64,000 nt of DNA from Bacillus sp. Marseille-Q3570 (lineage in GTDB: Bacteria; Bacillota; Bacilli; Bacillales; Fictibacillaceae), in assembly GCF_946151055.1 (NCBI RefSeq), contig NZ_CAMGYZ010000014.1:1-64000 (forward strand), read 5' to 3'. A program made the translations under genes and the position numbers. The notes under the pieces are model-generated. The model saw only the letters and a program-made list of their open reading frames with translations, ran no database searches and had not been told where the DNA came from. Below are positions 35,234 through 43,984 of the stretch, one piece after another (positions within the stretch are counted from its first letter, which is position 1; every line of letters begins with the position of its first letter).

Positions 35234-35832
35234 AAAAAGAACTTTGGGGGATAATCTTGGCGGCTGGAATGTCAAAAAGGATGGGAAGCCCTAAAATGCT
35301 CCTGCCTTTTCAGGGAAAAACAATCATTCGGCATGTTATCGATCATGCACTATGCTCAGACCTTGACGGCATTGTTGTCGTCGTAAATCCTGCTGTTGAG
35401 GGATTAATAAATGAAGCCAGTGAAACAGGTGTTAATAAAGTCATTTTAAATAGTAGGGCAGGTGAGGGTCTGTCTACCTCTGTTAAATCTGGACTATTAT
35501 TTCTACCTTTAAAAGTTGAGGCCGCACTATTCATGCTTGGTGATCAGCCTTTGATAACAAATAAGGAGATTGATAGGTTGGTACATCGATTCAAAAAAGG
35601 ACGATCAGCCCCGATTTATCAATCTTCTTATTTAGGGAATAAGGGGCATCCCGTTATATTTCAAAGATCATTGTTCGGTGACTTGTACAACGTTCAAGGT
35701 GATGAGGGTGGACGGGCTCTTATAAAAAAATATCATCATCATGTTCAGTTGGTAGAAATGGGGAGAAGAAATCCTTCTGATATCGATACAAGGAATGATT
35801 ATGAAAAGCTGCTTGATGAGGAGGTTTCATAA
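35221..35832 (+). CDS. MobA-like molybdenum cofactor nucleotidyltransferase, probable ATT start
   Basis: A protein of about 203 residues of the MocA/MobA NTP-transferase family: 'WGIILAAGMSKRMGSPKMLLPF' is the nucleotide-binding loop, with 'ALFMLGDQPLITNKEIDRLV' and 'GHPVIFQRSLF' further on. It would add CMP to the cofactor, as required by xanthine-dehydrogenase-type enzymes. In-frame codons from the stop at 35191 include no ATG, GTG or TTG until TTG 35257, which would remove the first strand 'WGIIL'. ATT at 35221 sits seven bases after AGGAGG (35208-35213). It ends next to the hydroxylase large-subunit gene. Confidence 0.83.
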   Translation: MSDLKKELWGIILAAGMSKRMGSPKMLLPFQGKTIIRHVIDHALCSDLDGIVVVVNPAVEGLINEASETGVNKVILNSRAGEGLSTSVKSGLLFLPLKVEAALFMLGDQPLITNKEIDRLVHRFKKGRSAPIYQSSYLGNKGHPVIFQRSLFGDLYNVQGDEGGRALIKKYHHHVQLVEMGRRNPSDIDTRNDYEKLLDEEVS

Positions 35833-38265
35833 GTGAGTAATATAGTTGGAATGCCAATCAAAAGAGTAGAAGATGCACGCCTTTTAACCGGACAAGGGAA
35901 ATACATTGATGACATCGGAATACCGACAAATACAGTTCATGCCGCCATCCTAAGAAGTACGTATCCCCACGCAAAGATCGTCTCAATCGATATTACGGAA
36001 GCAGAGAAAGAGCCTGGTGTAAAAGCTATTATCACAGGAGAACAAGTAAAAAAGTATCTCAACCCTTTTAGTGTCGGGGTGAGTGCACCTGTAAAATATT
36101 ATCCCATTGCTGTTGAGAAGGTGAGGTATGTAGGGGAGCCAGTAGCGGTCATCCTGGCGAAAGATCGCTACATCGCAGAAGATGCTTTAGAAAAAATCAA
36201 GGTGAAATATGAACTTTATGCGCCAATAGTAGATATTGAAAAATCACTCGAACCTGAAGCACCGATTCTACATGAAAATGTCGGTTCCAATATAGCCAAT
36301 CACCGTACATTTGACTATGGGGAAGTTGACAAAGCATTTAAGGAAGCTGATCGGATCGTCAAACATAAATACACCTTTCCAAAGTATTCTGCAACACCAG
36401 TTGAAACGTATGGTTTACTTGCAAACTATGAAGATAGTGAGGACAAATATACAATCAACGCAAATTTCCATGGCCCATTCGTCATTCAAGCCATTATGGC
36501 CCAAGCCCTAAAGGTTCCGGGAAATAAGTTAAGAATCATTGTTCCTAAGGATATCGGTGGAAGCTATGGTATTAAAGCGGGAATTTTTCCTTATATGGTT
36601 TTGTTAGCGGTTTCGAGCCGGATAGCAGGTTACCCGGTCAAATGGGTCGAGGATCGTCAAGAGCATTTATCAGCAAGCTCAAGCGGAACGGATCGTGTCA
36701 CGTATATAGAGGCAGCGGTTAAGAACAATGGAAAAGTTACTGGGTTAAGAATGAAGATGATTGATAATGTTGGGGCTTACATTCGTGCACCTGAACCTGC
36801 CTGCTTGTACCGGACACATGCAAACTCAACTGGTGCTTATGATATCCCGAATCTTCATATCGATGCCTATGCAATCATGACAAATAAGTTGCCGACTGGA
36901 CTGATCAGAGGCTATGGCGGTCAGGAACTTTACTTTCCATTAGAACGGATTATGCAACGAGTGGCCAGGGAGTTGAAGATGGATCCGGCTGATGTCATCA
37001 GGGAAAATTTAATTAAGAAAGAGCAGTTTCCTTACACAACTGCATCTGGCGGAATATATGACAGTGGCGACTATGTGAAAGGATTCGATTTGGCGCTTGA
37101 AACGGGACACTATCAAGCATTCAGGAAGAAACAGGAGGAGGCACGGAAAAGCGGTAAAATCTTCGGTGTCGGACTTGCGAATATCGTTGAACCATCAGGC
37201 TCAAACATGGGCTATATAACCGTTGCCTTGACACCGGAAGAAAGAGCCAATTCCTTGCCTAAATCAGGATGTGCGGAAGCCGCTACCATTTCAATGGATC
37301 CGACTGGGAGTGTGAATGTACGGATAAGTACTACTCCATCCGGTCAAGGGCATGAAACAGTAGCCGCACAAATTATCTCAGATGTACTTGGGATCCCGAT
37401 GGATAAGATCAATGTAGTTGCAGAATTGGACACATCGACCAGTGCCTGGTCTATTGCTTCGGGAAGTTATTCAAGCCGCTTTGCCTCTTTGGGGTCCAGT
37501 GCTGTATATTATGCAGCCCATAAAGTGAAGTCTAAACTTTTAAAAATTGCAGCACATCAATTAGGAGTTATTGATAATGAACTTGATTTGAAAGATGGAA
37601 ACATTTATTTGAAAAATGACCCAGACAAAAAATATTCGTTAAAAAGAGCTGTAGGGACTGCCCACTGGAATCCTTTATCACTTCCAGACGGAATGGAACC
37701 TGGAATTTATGAAACCTATTATTATACAGCAAAAATAGCAGAGCCGCCTGATGAAAATGACATGATCAATTCATCGATTACTTACGGATTTGTATCTGAT
37801 CTCGTAACTGTTGAAATTGATCGTGAAACTGCAGAAATCAAAATCCTGGATTACGTAACGATCCATGATGCTGGAAAATTACTGAACCCTAAAATTGTTG
37901 ATGGACAGATTTTTGGAGGTCTAGCTCATGGGTTAGGTGGTGCGTTATATGAGGAGTTGGTATACGACAGTAACGGTCAGTTTTTAACCGGTTCATTTAT
38001 GGATTATTTATGTCCAACCGCTCCGGAAATCCCAAAAGTAACCATCAAGCATATCGAAACACCATCCCCTTTAACACCACTAGGCGCAAAAGGCCTGGGA
38101 GAAGGAAATACAATGAGTGCACCAGTTGCGGTTGCAAACGCGGTCAGTGATGCTTTATCTCCTTATAACATTGAAATTGACACGCTGCCGTTAAGTCCGA
38201 ATAAAATTTGGAGTCTTCTGTCACAAGCAGATTTATATAAAAAACACAAAGAGGTGAAGGCATAA
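35833..38265 (+). CDS. Molybdenum hydroxylase large (molybdopterin-binding) subunit
   Basis: An 810-residue member of the xanthine dehydrogenase/CO dehydrogenase family. It opens 'VGMPIKRVEDARLLTGQGKYIDDIG', and shows 'PVKWVEDRQEHL', 'RGYGGQELYFPLERIM', 'TPSGQGHETVAAQI' and the terminal 'GAKGLGEGNTMSAPVAVANAV' with the catalytic Glu. The CO-dehydrogenase active-site loop (AYxCSFR) is absent: at the matching place stands 'GGSYGIKAG', so it is a hydroxylase of organic substrates rather than a CO oxidiser. The GTG start follows GAGGAGG. It overlaps coxG by one base. It works with the FAD and 2Fe-2S subunits encoded downstream; the substrate is unknown. Confidence 0.88.
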   Translation: MSNIVGMPIKRVEDARLLTGQGKYIDDIGIPTNTVHAAILRSTYPHAKIVSIDITEAEKEPGVKAIITGEQVKKYLNPFSVGVSAPVKYYPIAVEKVRYVGEPVAVILAKDRYIAEDALEKIKVKYELYAPIVDIEKSLEPEAPILHENVGSNIANHRTFDYGEVDKAFKEADRIVKHKYTFPKYSATPVETYGLLANYEDSEDKYTINANFHGPFVIQAIMAQALKVPGNKLRIIVPKDIGGSYGIKAGIFPYMVLLAVSSRIAGYPVKWVEDRQEHLSASSSGTDRVTYIEAAVKNNGKVTGLRMKMIDNVGAYIRAPEPACLYRTHANSTGAYDIPNLHIDAYAIMTNKLPTGLIRGYGGQELYFPLERIMQRVARELKMDPADVIRENLIKKEQFPYTTASGGIYDSGDYVKGFDLALETGHYQAFRKKQEEARKSGKIFGVGLANIVEPSGSNMGYITVALTPEERANSLPKSGCAEAATISMDPTGSVNVRISTTPSGQGHETVAAQIISDVLGIPMDKINVVAELDTSTSAWSIASGSYSSRFASLGSSAVYYAAHKVKSKLLKIAAHQLGVIDNELDLKDGNIYLKNDPDKKYSLKRAVGTAHWNPLSLPDGMEPGIYETYYYTAKIAEPPDENDMINSSITYGFVSDLVTVEIDRETAEIKILDYVTIHDAGKLLNPKIVDGQIFGGLAHGLGGALYEELVYDSNGQFLTGSFMDYLCPTAPEIPKVTIKHIETPSPLTPLGAKGLGEGNTMSAPVAVANAVSDALSPYNIEIDTLPLSPNKIWSLLSQADLYKKHKEVKA

Positions 38266-38720
38266 TGAACGGAAAAGGAAATTTGACATTAGATGCAGGA
38301 ATTGAAAGATCGTGGGAAGTTCTTCTGGATCCTGATGTCCTGCAAAGGTGCATTATGGGTTGTGAAAAACTGGATCAAATCGATGACAATAAATATGAAG
38401 CTGAGTTGTCGATGGGGATCGCAGCTGTAAAAGGGAAGTATTCTTCCACTATTGAACTCGCTGATATCCAAAAACCGAGTCACTATAAATTGATTGTAAA
38501 AGGAGAAGGTGGACCTGGAAATGTAGAGGCTGTCGGAAATATCGATTTAATAGCAGTAGATGAAACTACCACTACATTAAATTACACCTATGAAGCAGAA
38601 GTAGGGGGAAAAGTGGCTATGGTAGGGCAAAGAATGCTAGGTGGGGTTGCAAAGCTGATCATTCAAGATTTCTTTAAAAAATTTAAAAAAGAGCTCACGA
38701 GAATCGAACAAAATACTTGA
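38265..38720 (+). CDS. coxG: CoxG-like SRPBCC protein
   Basis: A 151-residue START-fold (SRPBCC) protein of the CO dehydrogenase subunit G family: 'ERSWEVLLDPDVLQRCIMGCEKLDQIDDNKYEAEL', 'GIAAVKGKYSSTIELADIQKPSHYKLIVKGEGGPGNVEA' and 'VGQRMLGGVAKLIIQDFFKKFKKEL'. CoxG proteins accompany molybdenum hydroxylases and help recruit the enzyme to the membrane or bind a lipid-like electron acceptor such as menaquinone. This one lacks the extended C-terminal anchor of some homologues. Its ATG shares one base with the preceding stop (TAATG), so the two are strictly coupled. Confidence 0.87.
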   Translation: MNGKGNLTLDAGIERSWEVLLDPDVLQRCIMGCEKLDQIDDNKYEAELSMGIAAVKGKYSSTIELADIQKPSHYKLIVKGEGGPGNVEAVGNIDLIAVDETTTTLNYTYEAEVGGKVAMVGQRMLGGVAKLIIQDFFKKFKKELTRIEQNT

Positions 38721-38742
38721 TTGGAAGGGGGGAGTGGATCAA

Positions 38743-39624
38743 ATGAAACCGGCTAAATTCGACTACTACCGGCCAGAAACTCTATCTGAAGCACTTTCAT
38801 TACTTGAGGAAGTTGGTTTCGACGGCAAAATCATAGCTGGTGGTCAGAGTCTGGTTCCCATAATGAATATGCGTTTAGCGACACCGGAATGCTTGATTGA
38901 TATAAATGGTATAAACGATCTTGATTATATTGTGAAGGATGTAGATGTCATCAAGATTGGAGCGATGACAAGACAAAGTGAGCTTGAAACCTCAGATATC
39001 ATCAGACAAAATAGTCCGCTTGTAAGTGAAGCTGTCCGATTAATTGGTCACGTTCAGACAAGAAACCGTGGGACTGTAGGTGGAAGTATTGTTCATGCTG
39101 ATCCGAGTGCAGAGCTTCCCCTCGTCCTCATGACCCTCGGTGGATCGCTGAAAATTTCGGCTAACGGTGAGGTAAGGTCTGTAAATGCAGAAGATTTCTT
39201 TATTACCTATCTCACCACTGATTTGTTGCCGAGCGAAATTTTGACAGAGATTCATTTGCCGATTTGGCACGGTCGTAAAGGCCATTCATTTTTAGAAATT
39301 GCTAGAAGACATGGTGATTTTGCTCTTGTGGCTGCTGCATGTCAGCTGACTGTAGATGCTCAGGATCGAATTGAAAAGGTAAGGTTAGCTCTTGGTGGTG
39401 TGGAAGCCATTCCCTTCTTAATTGAAGATGCTCAGGATTTATTAAATGGGGAAAGATTATCTGATTCTCTCATTGATAAGTTGACGAAGATTATTGAAGA
39501 AAGTATTGAACCTGAATCCGATCTTCATGCCTCAGAGGAATATCGTCGCCATCTTGCAAAGGTGCTGACCTCAAGATCTTTACAACAAGCTTATGAGAGA
39601 GCAAAGGGTGAACAATATGGCTAG
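38743..39624 (+). CDS. Molybdenum hydroxylase FAD-binding subunit
   Basis: A 293-residue FAD subunit of the CoxM/XdhB type. 'KIIAGGQSLVPIMNMRLATPECLIDIN' and 'QTRNRGTVGGSIVHADPSAELPLVLMTLGG' are the two flavin-contacting motifs, and the C-terminal CO_deh_flav_C domain begins near 'FLEIARRHGDFALVAAACQLTVD'. It passes electrons from the 2Fe-2S clusters to an external acceptor. The ATG at 38743 lies nine bases after GGGGGGAG; the GTG at 38734 adjoins that site and is less likely. It overlaps the small subunit by eight bases. Confidence 0.89.
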   Translation: MKPAKFDYYRPETLSEALSLLEEVGFDGKIIAGGQSLVPIMNMRLATPECLIDINGINDLDYIVKDVDVIKIGAMTRQSELETSDIIRQNSPLVSEAVRLIGHVQTRNRGTVGGSIVHADPSAELPLVLMTLGGSLKISANGEVRSVNAEDFFITYLTTDLLPSEILTEIHLPIWHGRKGHSFLEIARRHGDFALVAAACQLTVDAQDRIEKVRLALGGVEAIPFLIEDAQDLLNGERLSDSLIDKLTKIIEESIEPESDLHASEEYRRHLAKVLTSRSLQQAYERAKGEQYG

Positions 39625-40096
39625 ACAGGAAATCGAAGTAACGATTAACGGTAAGCTATACCAGGAATGGGTTGAACCGAGAATGCTTTTAAGTGATTTT
39701 ATTCGAGAAGTATGTGGTTTAACCGGTACACATATTGGATGTGAACATGGTGTGTGTGGAGCATGTACTATTGTGCTGGACGGAGCTGCTGTCAGGAGTT
39801 GCCTGATTTTTGCTATCCAAGCAAATGAATGTAAAGTTCAAACAGTAGAAGGACTGTCAAAGGATGGTGAGATGTCGCCGTTACAAAAGAATTTTTCTGA
39901 ATGCCATGGGTTACAGTGTGGTTTTTGTACGGCAGGCATCCTGATGGCGACAACTGACTTTCTAGAAAAAAATTCTGATCCTTCCACCAGGGAAATAAAA
40001 GAAATGTTGTCGGGCCACCTATGCCGATGTACGGGATATGACGGTATTGTGAAAGCTGTAGAGAAGACGGTGGAAGATAACAAGGCTGCACTGTAA
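39617..40096 (+). CDS. Molybdenum hydroxylase 2Fe-2S subunit
   Basis: A 159-residue small subunit with two clusters: the plant-ferredoxin type near the N-terminus ('GCEHGVCGACTIVLDGAAVRSC') and the all-helical type in the second half ('LQCGFCTAGIL' and 'LSGHLCRCTGYDGIVKAV'). All eight expected cluster Cys are visible. It shuttles electrons from the molybdenum centre to FAD. The ATG at 39617 follows AAAGGGTG and lies inside the end of the FAD subunit gene. The L-coxG-M-S order differs from the classical order of CO dehydrogenase operons. Confidence 0.9.
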   Translation: MARQEIEVTINGKLYQEWVEPRMLLSDFIREVCGLTGTHIGCEHGVCGACTIVLDGAAVRSCLIFAIQANECKVQTVEGLSKDGEMSPLQKNFSECHGLQCGFCTAGILMATTDFLEKNSDPSTREIKEMLSGHLCRCTGYDGIVKAVEKTVEDNKAAL

Positions 40097-40109
40097 AGGA
40101 GTTGATTGA

Positions 40110-41663
40110 ATGAATCTTGGAAAATTACTTGAATTTGCTGTTAAGAGGCATCCAAACAAAACGGCAGTTGTACAAGGTGAGGAACGACTAACGTATTCCC
40201 AATTAGAGAGACAAGTATCCCTGGTTGCGTCATCCCTCCAAAAAATCGGTATTAAACAACAGGATCGTATCATTGTTTGCTTAAAGAATCGGCTGGAAAA
40301 TGTCCTGACGTATTGGGCGTTACAAAAGTTAGGTGCAATCTATACACCAATTAATTTCAGGCTTTCTGCTAAAGAAGTGGAATATGTTGTAAATGATGCT
40401 GAGGCTAAAGCTGTCATTTATGAGGAGGTGAGTCAGGCTGCAATTTTAAAAGCAAAATATGAAGAGAGACCCGTTTATATCGGGGTAGGGGAAGTTGATG
40501 GAGCTGATATTTTCTATTCGGAATTAATTGAAAGAAGTCCAGGAAATTTTGAAGAACCGAATATACATGACGAAAATATTGCCATCATGCTTTATACATC
40601 AGGGACGACTGGACGTCCGAAAGGCGTTCCGCGCAGTCATAAAAATGAGTATTCATCAGCGATTGCTCACATTATCCAGAATCAATATAAAGAAGGCGAG
40701 AGCACGTTAGGAACCATGCCTTTATATCATACGATGGGAATGAGATCACTGCTTTCGATTGCATTTTTGAATGGAAAATATGTTCTTCTTCCTGATTTCG
40801 ATGCAAAAGAAGCCCTGGAATGGATCAGCCGTGAACAATTATCATGCTTATACCTTGTACCTACCTTGTATCATGATATGTTAAATCATCCGAACTTCGA
40901 AGATTATGATCTTTCTACATTGAACAAACTTGGTTACGCAGGGGCATCGATGACCACTGCGTTAACAGAACGATGTGTGAAACACTTTAAACCAGATGTT
41001 TTCGTGAATCATTATGGAAGCACAGAAGTGTATACATTCACAATTAATCCTAATGCGGCATTGAAGCCCAATTGTGCCGGTAAACCTGGATTCCATCAAA
41101 ACATTCGTGTGATTAAAGTGGACCCTACGAATGAAACCAATCCTTCGGACATTTTAAGAACCGGAGAGGTAGGTGAAATTATCGCTGATTTAGATTCTGA
41201 TGAAGCATTTAAAGGCTATTGGAATAGACCTGATGCCAATATTAAAGCGATACGAGATGGGTGGTATTTCACTGGAGACCTCGGCGTTATTGATGAGGAC
41301 GGGGATTTGCATGTCGTGGGCAGGGTGGATGACATGGTCATCTCCGGTGGAGAAAATATACATCCCTTAGAAGTGGAAGATGTGTTGTCAAAATGCACGA
41401 AAGTGTCTGAAGTAGCGATAGTAGGTGAAGATGATGATCGATGGGGACAAGTGGTAACAGCTTATGTTGTTCCATCCGAGCCTTACATTACCGTTCAAGA
41501 ACTAGACGAGTTCTGTAAAAATCATCCTAAGCTGTCTAATTTCAAACGTCCGAGAAAATATGTCTTCATAAAAGAATTACCTAAAAGCCCTGTAGGTAAA
41601 ATACTTCGAAGACAATTGCGTGAAGGGAATTTTGAATTATTTAAAGATGAAACGGTTGTTTAA
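40110..41663 (+). CDS. Acyl/aryl-CoA synthetase (AMP-binding family)
   Basis: A 517-residue ANL-superfamily ligase with the P-loop 'IMLYTSGTTGRPKGVPRSHKN' (about 155-172), 'NHYGSTEVYT' (about 308), 'GWYFTGDLGVIDEDGDLHVVGRVDDMVISGGENIHPLEVE' and the catalytic Lys in 'KSPVGKILRRQL' near the end. It activates a carboxylic acid with ATP and joins it to CoA. Directly after the molybdenum hydroxylase genes, it should act on the hydroxylase substrate or product, most plausibly an aromatic or heteroaromatic acid. The 14-base gap with a GGAG-type site indicates cotranscription. Confidence 0.88.
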   Translation: MNLGKLLEFAVKRHPNKTAVVQGEERLTYSQLERQVSLVASSLQKIGIKQQDRIIVCLKNRLENVLTYWALQKLGAIYTPINFRLSAKEVEYVVNDAEAKAVIYEEVSQAAILKAKYEERPVYIGVGEVDGADIFYSELIERSPGNFEEPNIHDENIAIMLYTSGTTGRPKGVPRSHKNEYSSAIAHIIQNQYKEGESTLGTMPLYHTMGMRSLLSIAFLNGKYVLLPDFDAKEALEWISREQLSCLYLVPTLYHDMLNHPNFEDYDLSTLNKLGYAGASMTTALTERCVKHFKPDVFVNHYGSTEVYTFTINPNAALKPNCAGKPGFHQNIRVIKVDPTNETNPSDILRTGEVGEIIADLDSDEAFKGYWNRPDANIKAIRDGWYFTGDLGVIDEDGDLHVVGRVDDMVISGGENIHPLEVEDVLSKCTKVSEVAIVGEDDDRWGQVVTAYVVPSEPYITVQELDEFCKNHPKLSNFKRPRKYVFIKELPKSPVGKILRRQLREGNFELFKDETVV

Positions 41664-41690
41664 AGCCCATACTTGAAAGGAGATATTACG

Positions 41691-42479
41691 ATGACAACGA
41701 CTCTGAAATATGACCACATACGAGTAGAAAAGAATATTGAGGATCAAACAGCTACAATCGTTTTTGATCGACCAGAGAAGATGAATTATATCAGCATGCA
41801 AGCTCGCTCTCAATTTTCCGAAATTTTTGATGAGTTAAACAAAGATGATGAAGTCCGTGTCATTATTATTAAGGGGGAAGGAGATAAAGCATTCAGTGCA
41901 GGAGGGAGTATTCCTCAATTCATGGAAACTCATCCGGAGGTTTTATCCAATCTTGCGGATAATGTTGCAGCTCCTGAGAGATCCCCTAAACCTGTTATTG
42001 CCCAACTGCAAGGATTTACGTTCGGAGTCGGATTTGAAATCGCAATGGCATGTGATTTTCGTATAGCGGCTGAGGATACATTACTTGCCTTACCAGAAAT
42101 GAACCTCGGTATGATCCCTGGAAGCGGAGGAACGCAACGGGTAGCGAGAGCTGTAGGGTTGACAAGAGCAAAAGATATGATTATGAGAGCAAGAAGAATT
42201 CCAGCTGAGGAAGGGTATCAATGGGGACTTTTAACAAAAGTCGTAGAAAAAGAACGTTTAGAAGAAGAAGTTCAAAATCTAGCAAAAGAGTTAACGAGAT
42301 TCTCCCCATTAGCACAACGTGTATGTAAAGAGGTCCTCAATGCTGCGGAAGAGGGGCCGCTTCGTACAGGCTTGGAAATTGAAGGACGTGCTTATGGATT
42401 GCTTAGGTCAACTGATGATTTTAAAGAAGGCGTAGAAGCTTTTGTTCAAAAAAGAAAACCAAACTTTACTGGTAAGTAA
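41691..42479 (+). CDS. Enoyl-CoA hydratase/isomerase family protein
   Basis: A 262-residue crotonase-fold enzyme. The oxyanion-hole stretches are 'DKAFSAGGSIPQF' and 'FTFGVGFEIAMACDFRIAAEDT', followed by 'LPEMNLGMIPGSGGTQRVARAVG'. The first catalytic Glu position is Glu in 'ALPEMNLGMIPG' and the second falls near 'GSGG', so hydratase chemistry is not certain. Other crotonase reactions (ring opening, dehalogenation, isomerisation) are possible. AAAGGAG stands upstream of the ATG at 41691. It follows the CoA ligase by 27 bases and fits a ligase-then-hydratase order. Confidence 0.86.
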   Translation: MTTTLKYDHIRVEKNIEDQTATIVFDRPEKMNYISMQARSQFSEIFDELNKDDEVRVIIIKGEGDKAFSAGGSIPQFMETHPEVLSNLADNVAAPERSPKPVIAQLQGFTFGVGFEIAMACDFRIAAEDTLLALPEMNLGMIPGSGGTQRVARAVGLTRAKDMIMRARRIPAEEGYQWGLLTKVVEKERLEEEVQNLAKELTRFSPLAQRVCKEVLNAAEEGPLRTGLEIEGRAYGLLRSTDDFKEGVEAFVQKRKPNFTGK

Positions 42480-42484
42480 GTTGA

Positions 42485-42513
42485 TTTCCTGCGGGGGTAT
42501 ACTCCGCAGGAAA
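42485..42513 (+). other. Hairpin without T tail between the hydratase and permease genes
   Basis: A perfect 10-bp stem (TTTCCTGCGG 42485-42494 with 42504-42513) and 9-base loop, with no following T run. It may stabilise or process the mRNA, or damp read-through into the permease gene. Confidence 0.55.
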
Positions 42514-42575
42514 CATAGAATTTATCTGAACTAAAATGACAGAATATTCTGTATATTTTATGAGGAGGAATGACA

Positions 42576-43811
42576 ATGAGTGATCGAAAAGGTCTTCTTC
42601 AACATTTAAACCTCAACACCATTAGCGCAGGTACTCTGGCTGCAATATTTGGATGTACAGGTCCCGCATTAATCGTAATCGGCGGTGCTCAGAATGGAGG
42701 CTTAACACAAACTGAAACCATTTCTTGGCTCTTTGCAATTTATTTTTTCGGTGGTTTATTAGGGTTGATCTTATCTATTAGATATAAACAACCAATTGCA
42801 GGAGCATACTCAATTCCCGGAGCTGTCCTTGTAGCGGGAGCGTTATCTCATTTTTCATTGAATGAAGCAGCAGGTGCTTATCTGGTAGCGGGGATCATCG
42901 TATTTATTTTAGGAATCAGCGGTTTAATCAGCAAAGTGATGCATTGGATTCCTGTCCCGATCGTTATGGCGATGATCGTAGGAGCAATGATTAAATTTGG
43001 AACAGGAATGATTACTTCATTAGAAAAGGCTCCAATAATAGCTGGTTCAGCTATCCTTGTCTATTTACTTTCCTCAAGTTTCGTGAAAAAAGTTCCACCC
43101 ATTTTATCTGCATTCCTAGTTGCAATAATTCTTGCAGTTTTTACGAACCAGTTTCATATGGGTGCGATGGAACCAAATTTTATTATTCCTCAATTGGTCA
43201 TCCCTACATTTAGTCTTGACGCGATTATTTCCATATCAATTCCACTAGCTTTACTGGTTATTGGAGCAGAAAATGCTCAAGCAACTGGTGTATTAATAGC
43301 TCAAGATTACAAGCCGCCTATTAATGCAATGACGATATATAGTGGGATCGGTGGGATTGTAACCTCTTTATTTGGCGGCCATAATGCAAATGTTGCAGGT
43401 CCAATGACAGCAATTTGTGCGTCCGAAGAATCCGGAAAAGATAAGAATGCCCGTTATGCTTCTGTTGTAGTAAATGGAGTGTTATTTGGTGCTTTTGGGT
43501 TGTTGGCAGGAGTAGCAGTCCCATTTGTAACCGCCATGCCAGGTGTCTTGATCGGTACAGTTGCTGGTCTCGCCATGATAGGCGTTCTACTAAGCTCCCT
43601 ACAATCTGCATTCTCAAAACCAAGATTTCAAATTGGTTCCTTCTTTGCTCTTGTCATCGGAATGTCAGGTGTTAGTTTCTTTGCTATAAGTTCGCCATTC
43701 TGGGCAATCGTAGGAGGAGTCATTGTATCCTATTTTATAGAAAGAAGAGACTTCGATACTCTTAGGAATAACCCTAAAGAGACACCAAAAGCACAGTTTG
43801 AGACTGCCTGA
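42576..43811 (+). CDS. BenE family benzoate/H+ symporter-like permease
   Basis: A 411-residue permease with about 12 transmembrane helices. Early 'LNTISAGTLAAIFGCTGPALIVIGGAQNGGL', 'YKQPIAGAYSIPGAVLVAGAL' and 'PIPVVMAMIVGAMIKFGTGM'-like helices, plus 'GGHNANVAGPMTAICASEESG', are the family landmarks. Relatives import benzoate or similar aromatic acids with protons. The ATG at 42576 lies seven bases after GAGGAGG; the ATG at 42570 is too near. Last gene of the operon, followed by a strong terminator. Together with the CoA ligase it is the main evidence that the operon handles an aromatic acid. Confidence 0.87.
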   Translation: MSDRKGLLQHLNLNTISAGTLAAIFGCTGPALIVIGGAQNGGLTQTETISWLFAIYFFGGLLGLILSIRYKQPIAGAYSIPGAVLVAGALSHFSLNEAAGAYLVAGIIVFILGISGLISKVMHWIPVPIVMAMIVGAMIKFGTGMITSLEKAPIIAGSAILVYLLSSSFVKKVPPILSAFLVAIILAVFTNQFHMGAMEPNFIIPQLVIPTFSLDAIISISIPLALLVIGAENAQATGVLIAQDYKPPINAMTIYSGIGGIVTSLFGGHNANVAGPMTAICASEESGKDKNARYASVVVNGVLFGAFGLLAGVAVPFVTAMPGVLIGTVAGLAMIGVLLSSLQSAFSKPRFQIGSFFALVIGMSGVSFFAISSPFWAIVGGVIVSYFIERRDFDTLRNNPKETPKAQFETA

Positions 43812-43830
43812 TCATTTGTTTCGCCTAGTA

Positions 43831-43858
43831 AAAAAACTCGCCAAACGGCGGGTTTTTA
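43831..43858 (+). terminator. Intrinsic terminator of the molybdenum hydroxylase operon
   Basis: An 11-bp stem (43831-43841 with 43846-43856, one T-G pair), AAAC loop and T5. Confidence 0.88.
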
Positions 43859-43984
43859 TTTACATATATTAAAAATTTAAAAAATTCAAAAAATAAAAAG
43901 GATAATACGTTTTCATCGAGAATAGCATTTATAAAGACTTAATAAAGCCATTGGAAAAAGTAAGTTAATTCAAGGAGAATTCAT

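Noticed and set aside
35833-38265. Aerobic CO dehydrogenase large subunit
   Set aside because: The CoxL active-site loop AYxCSFR is missing; the sequence there reads GGSYGIKAG.
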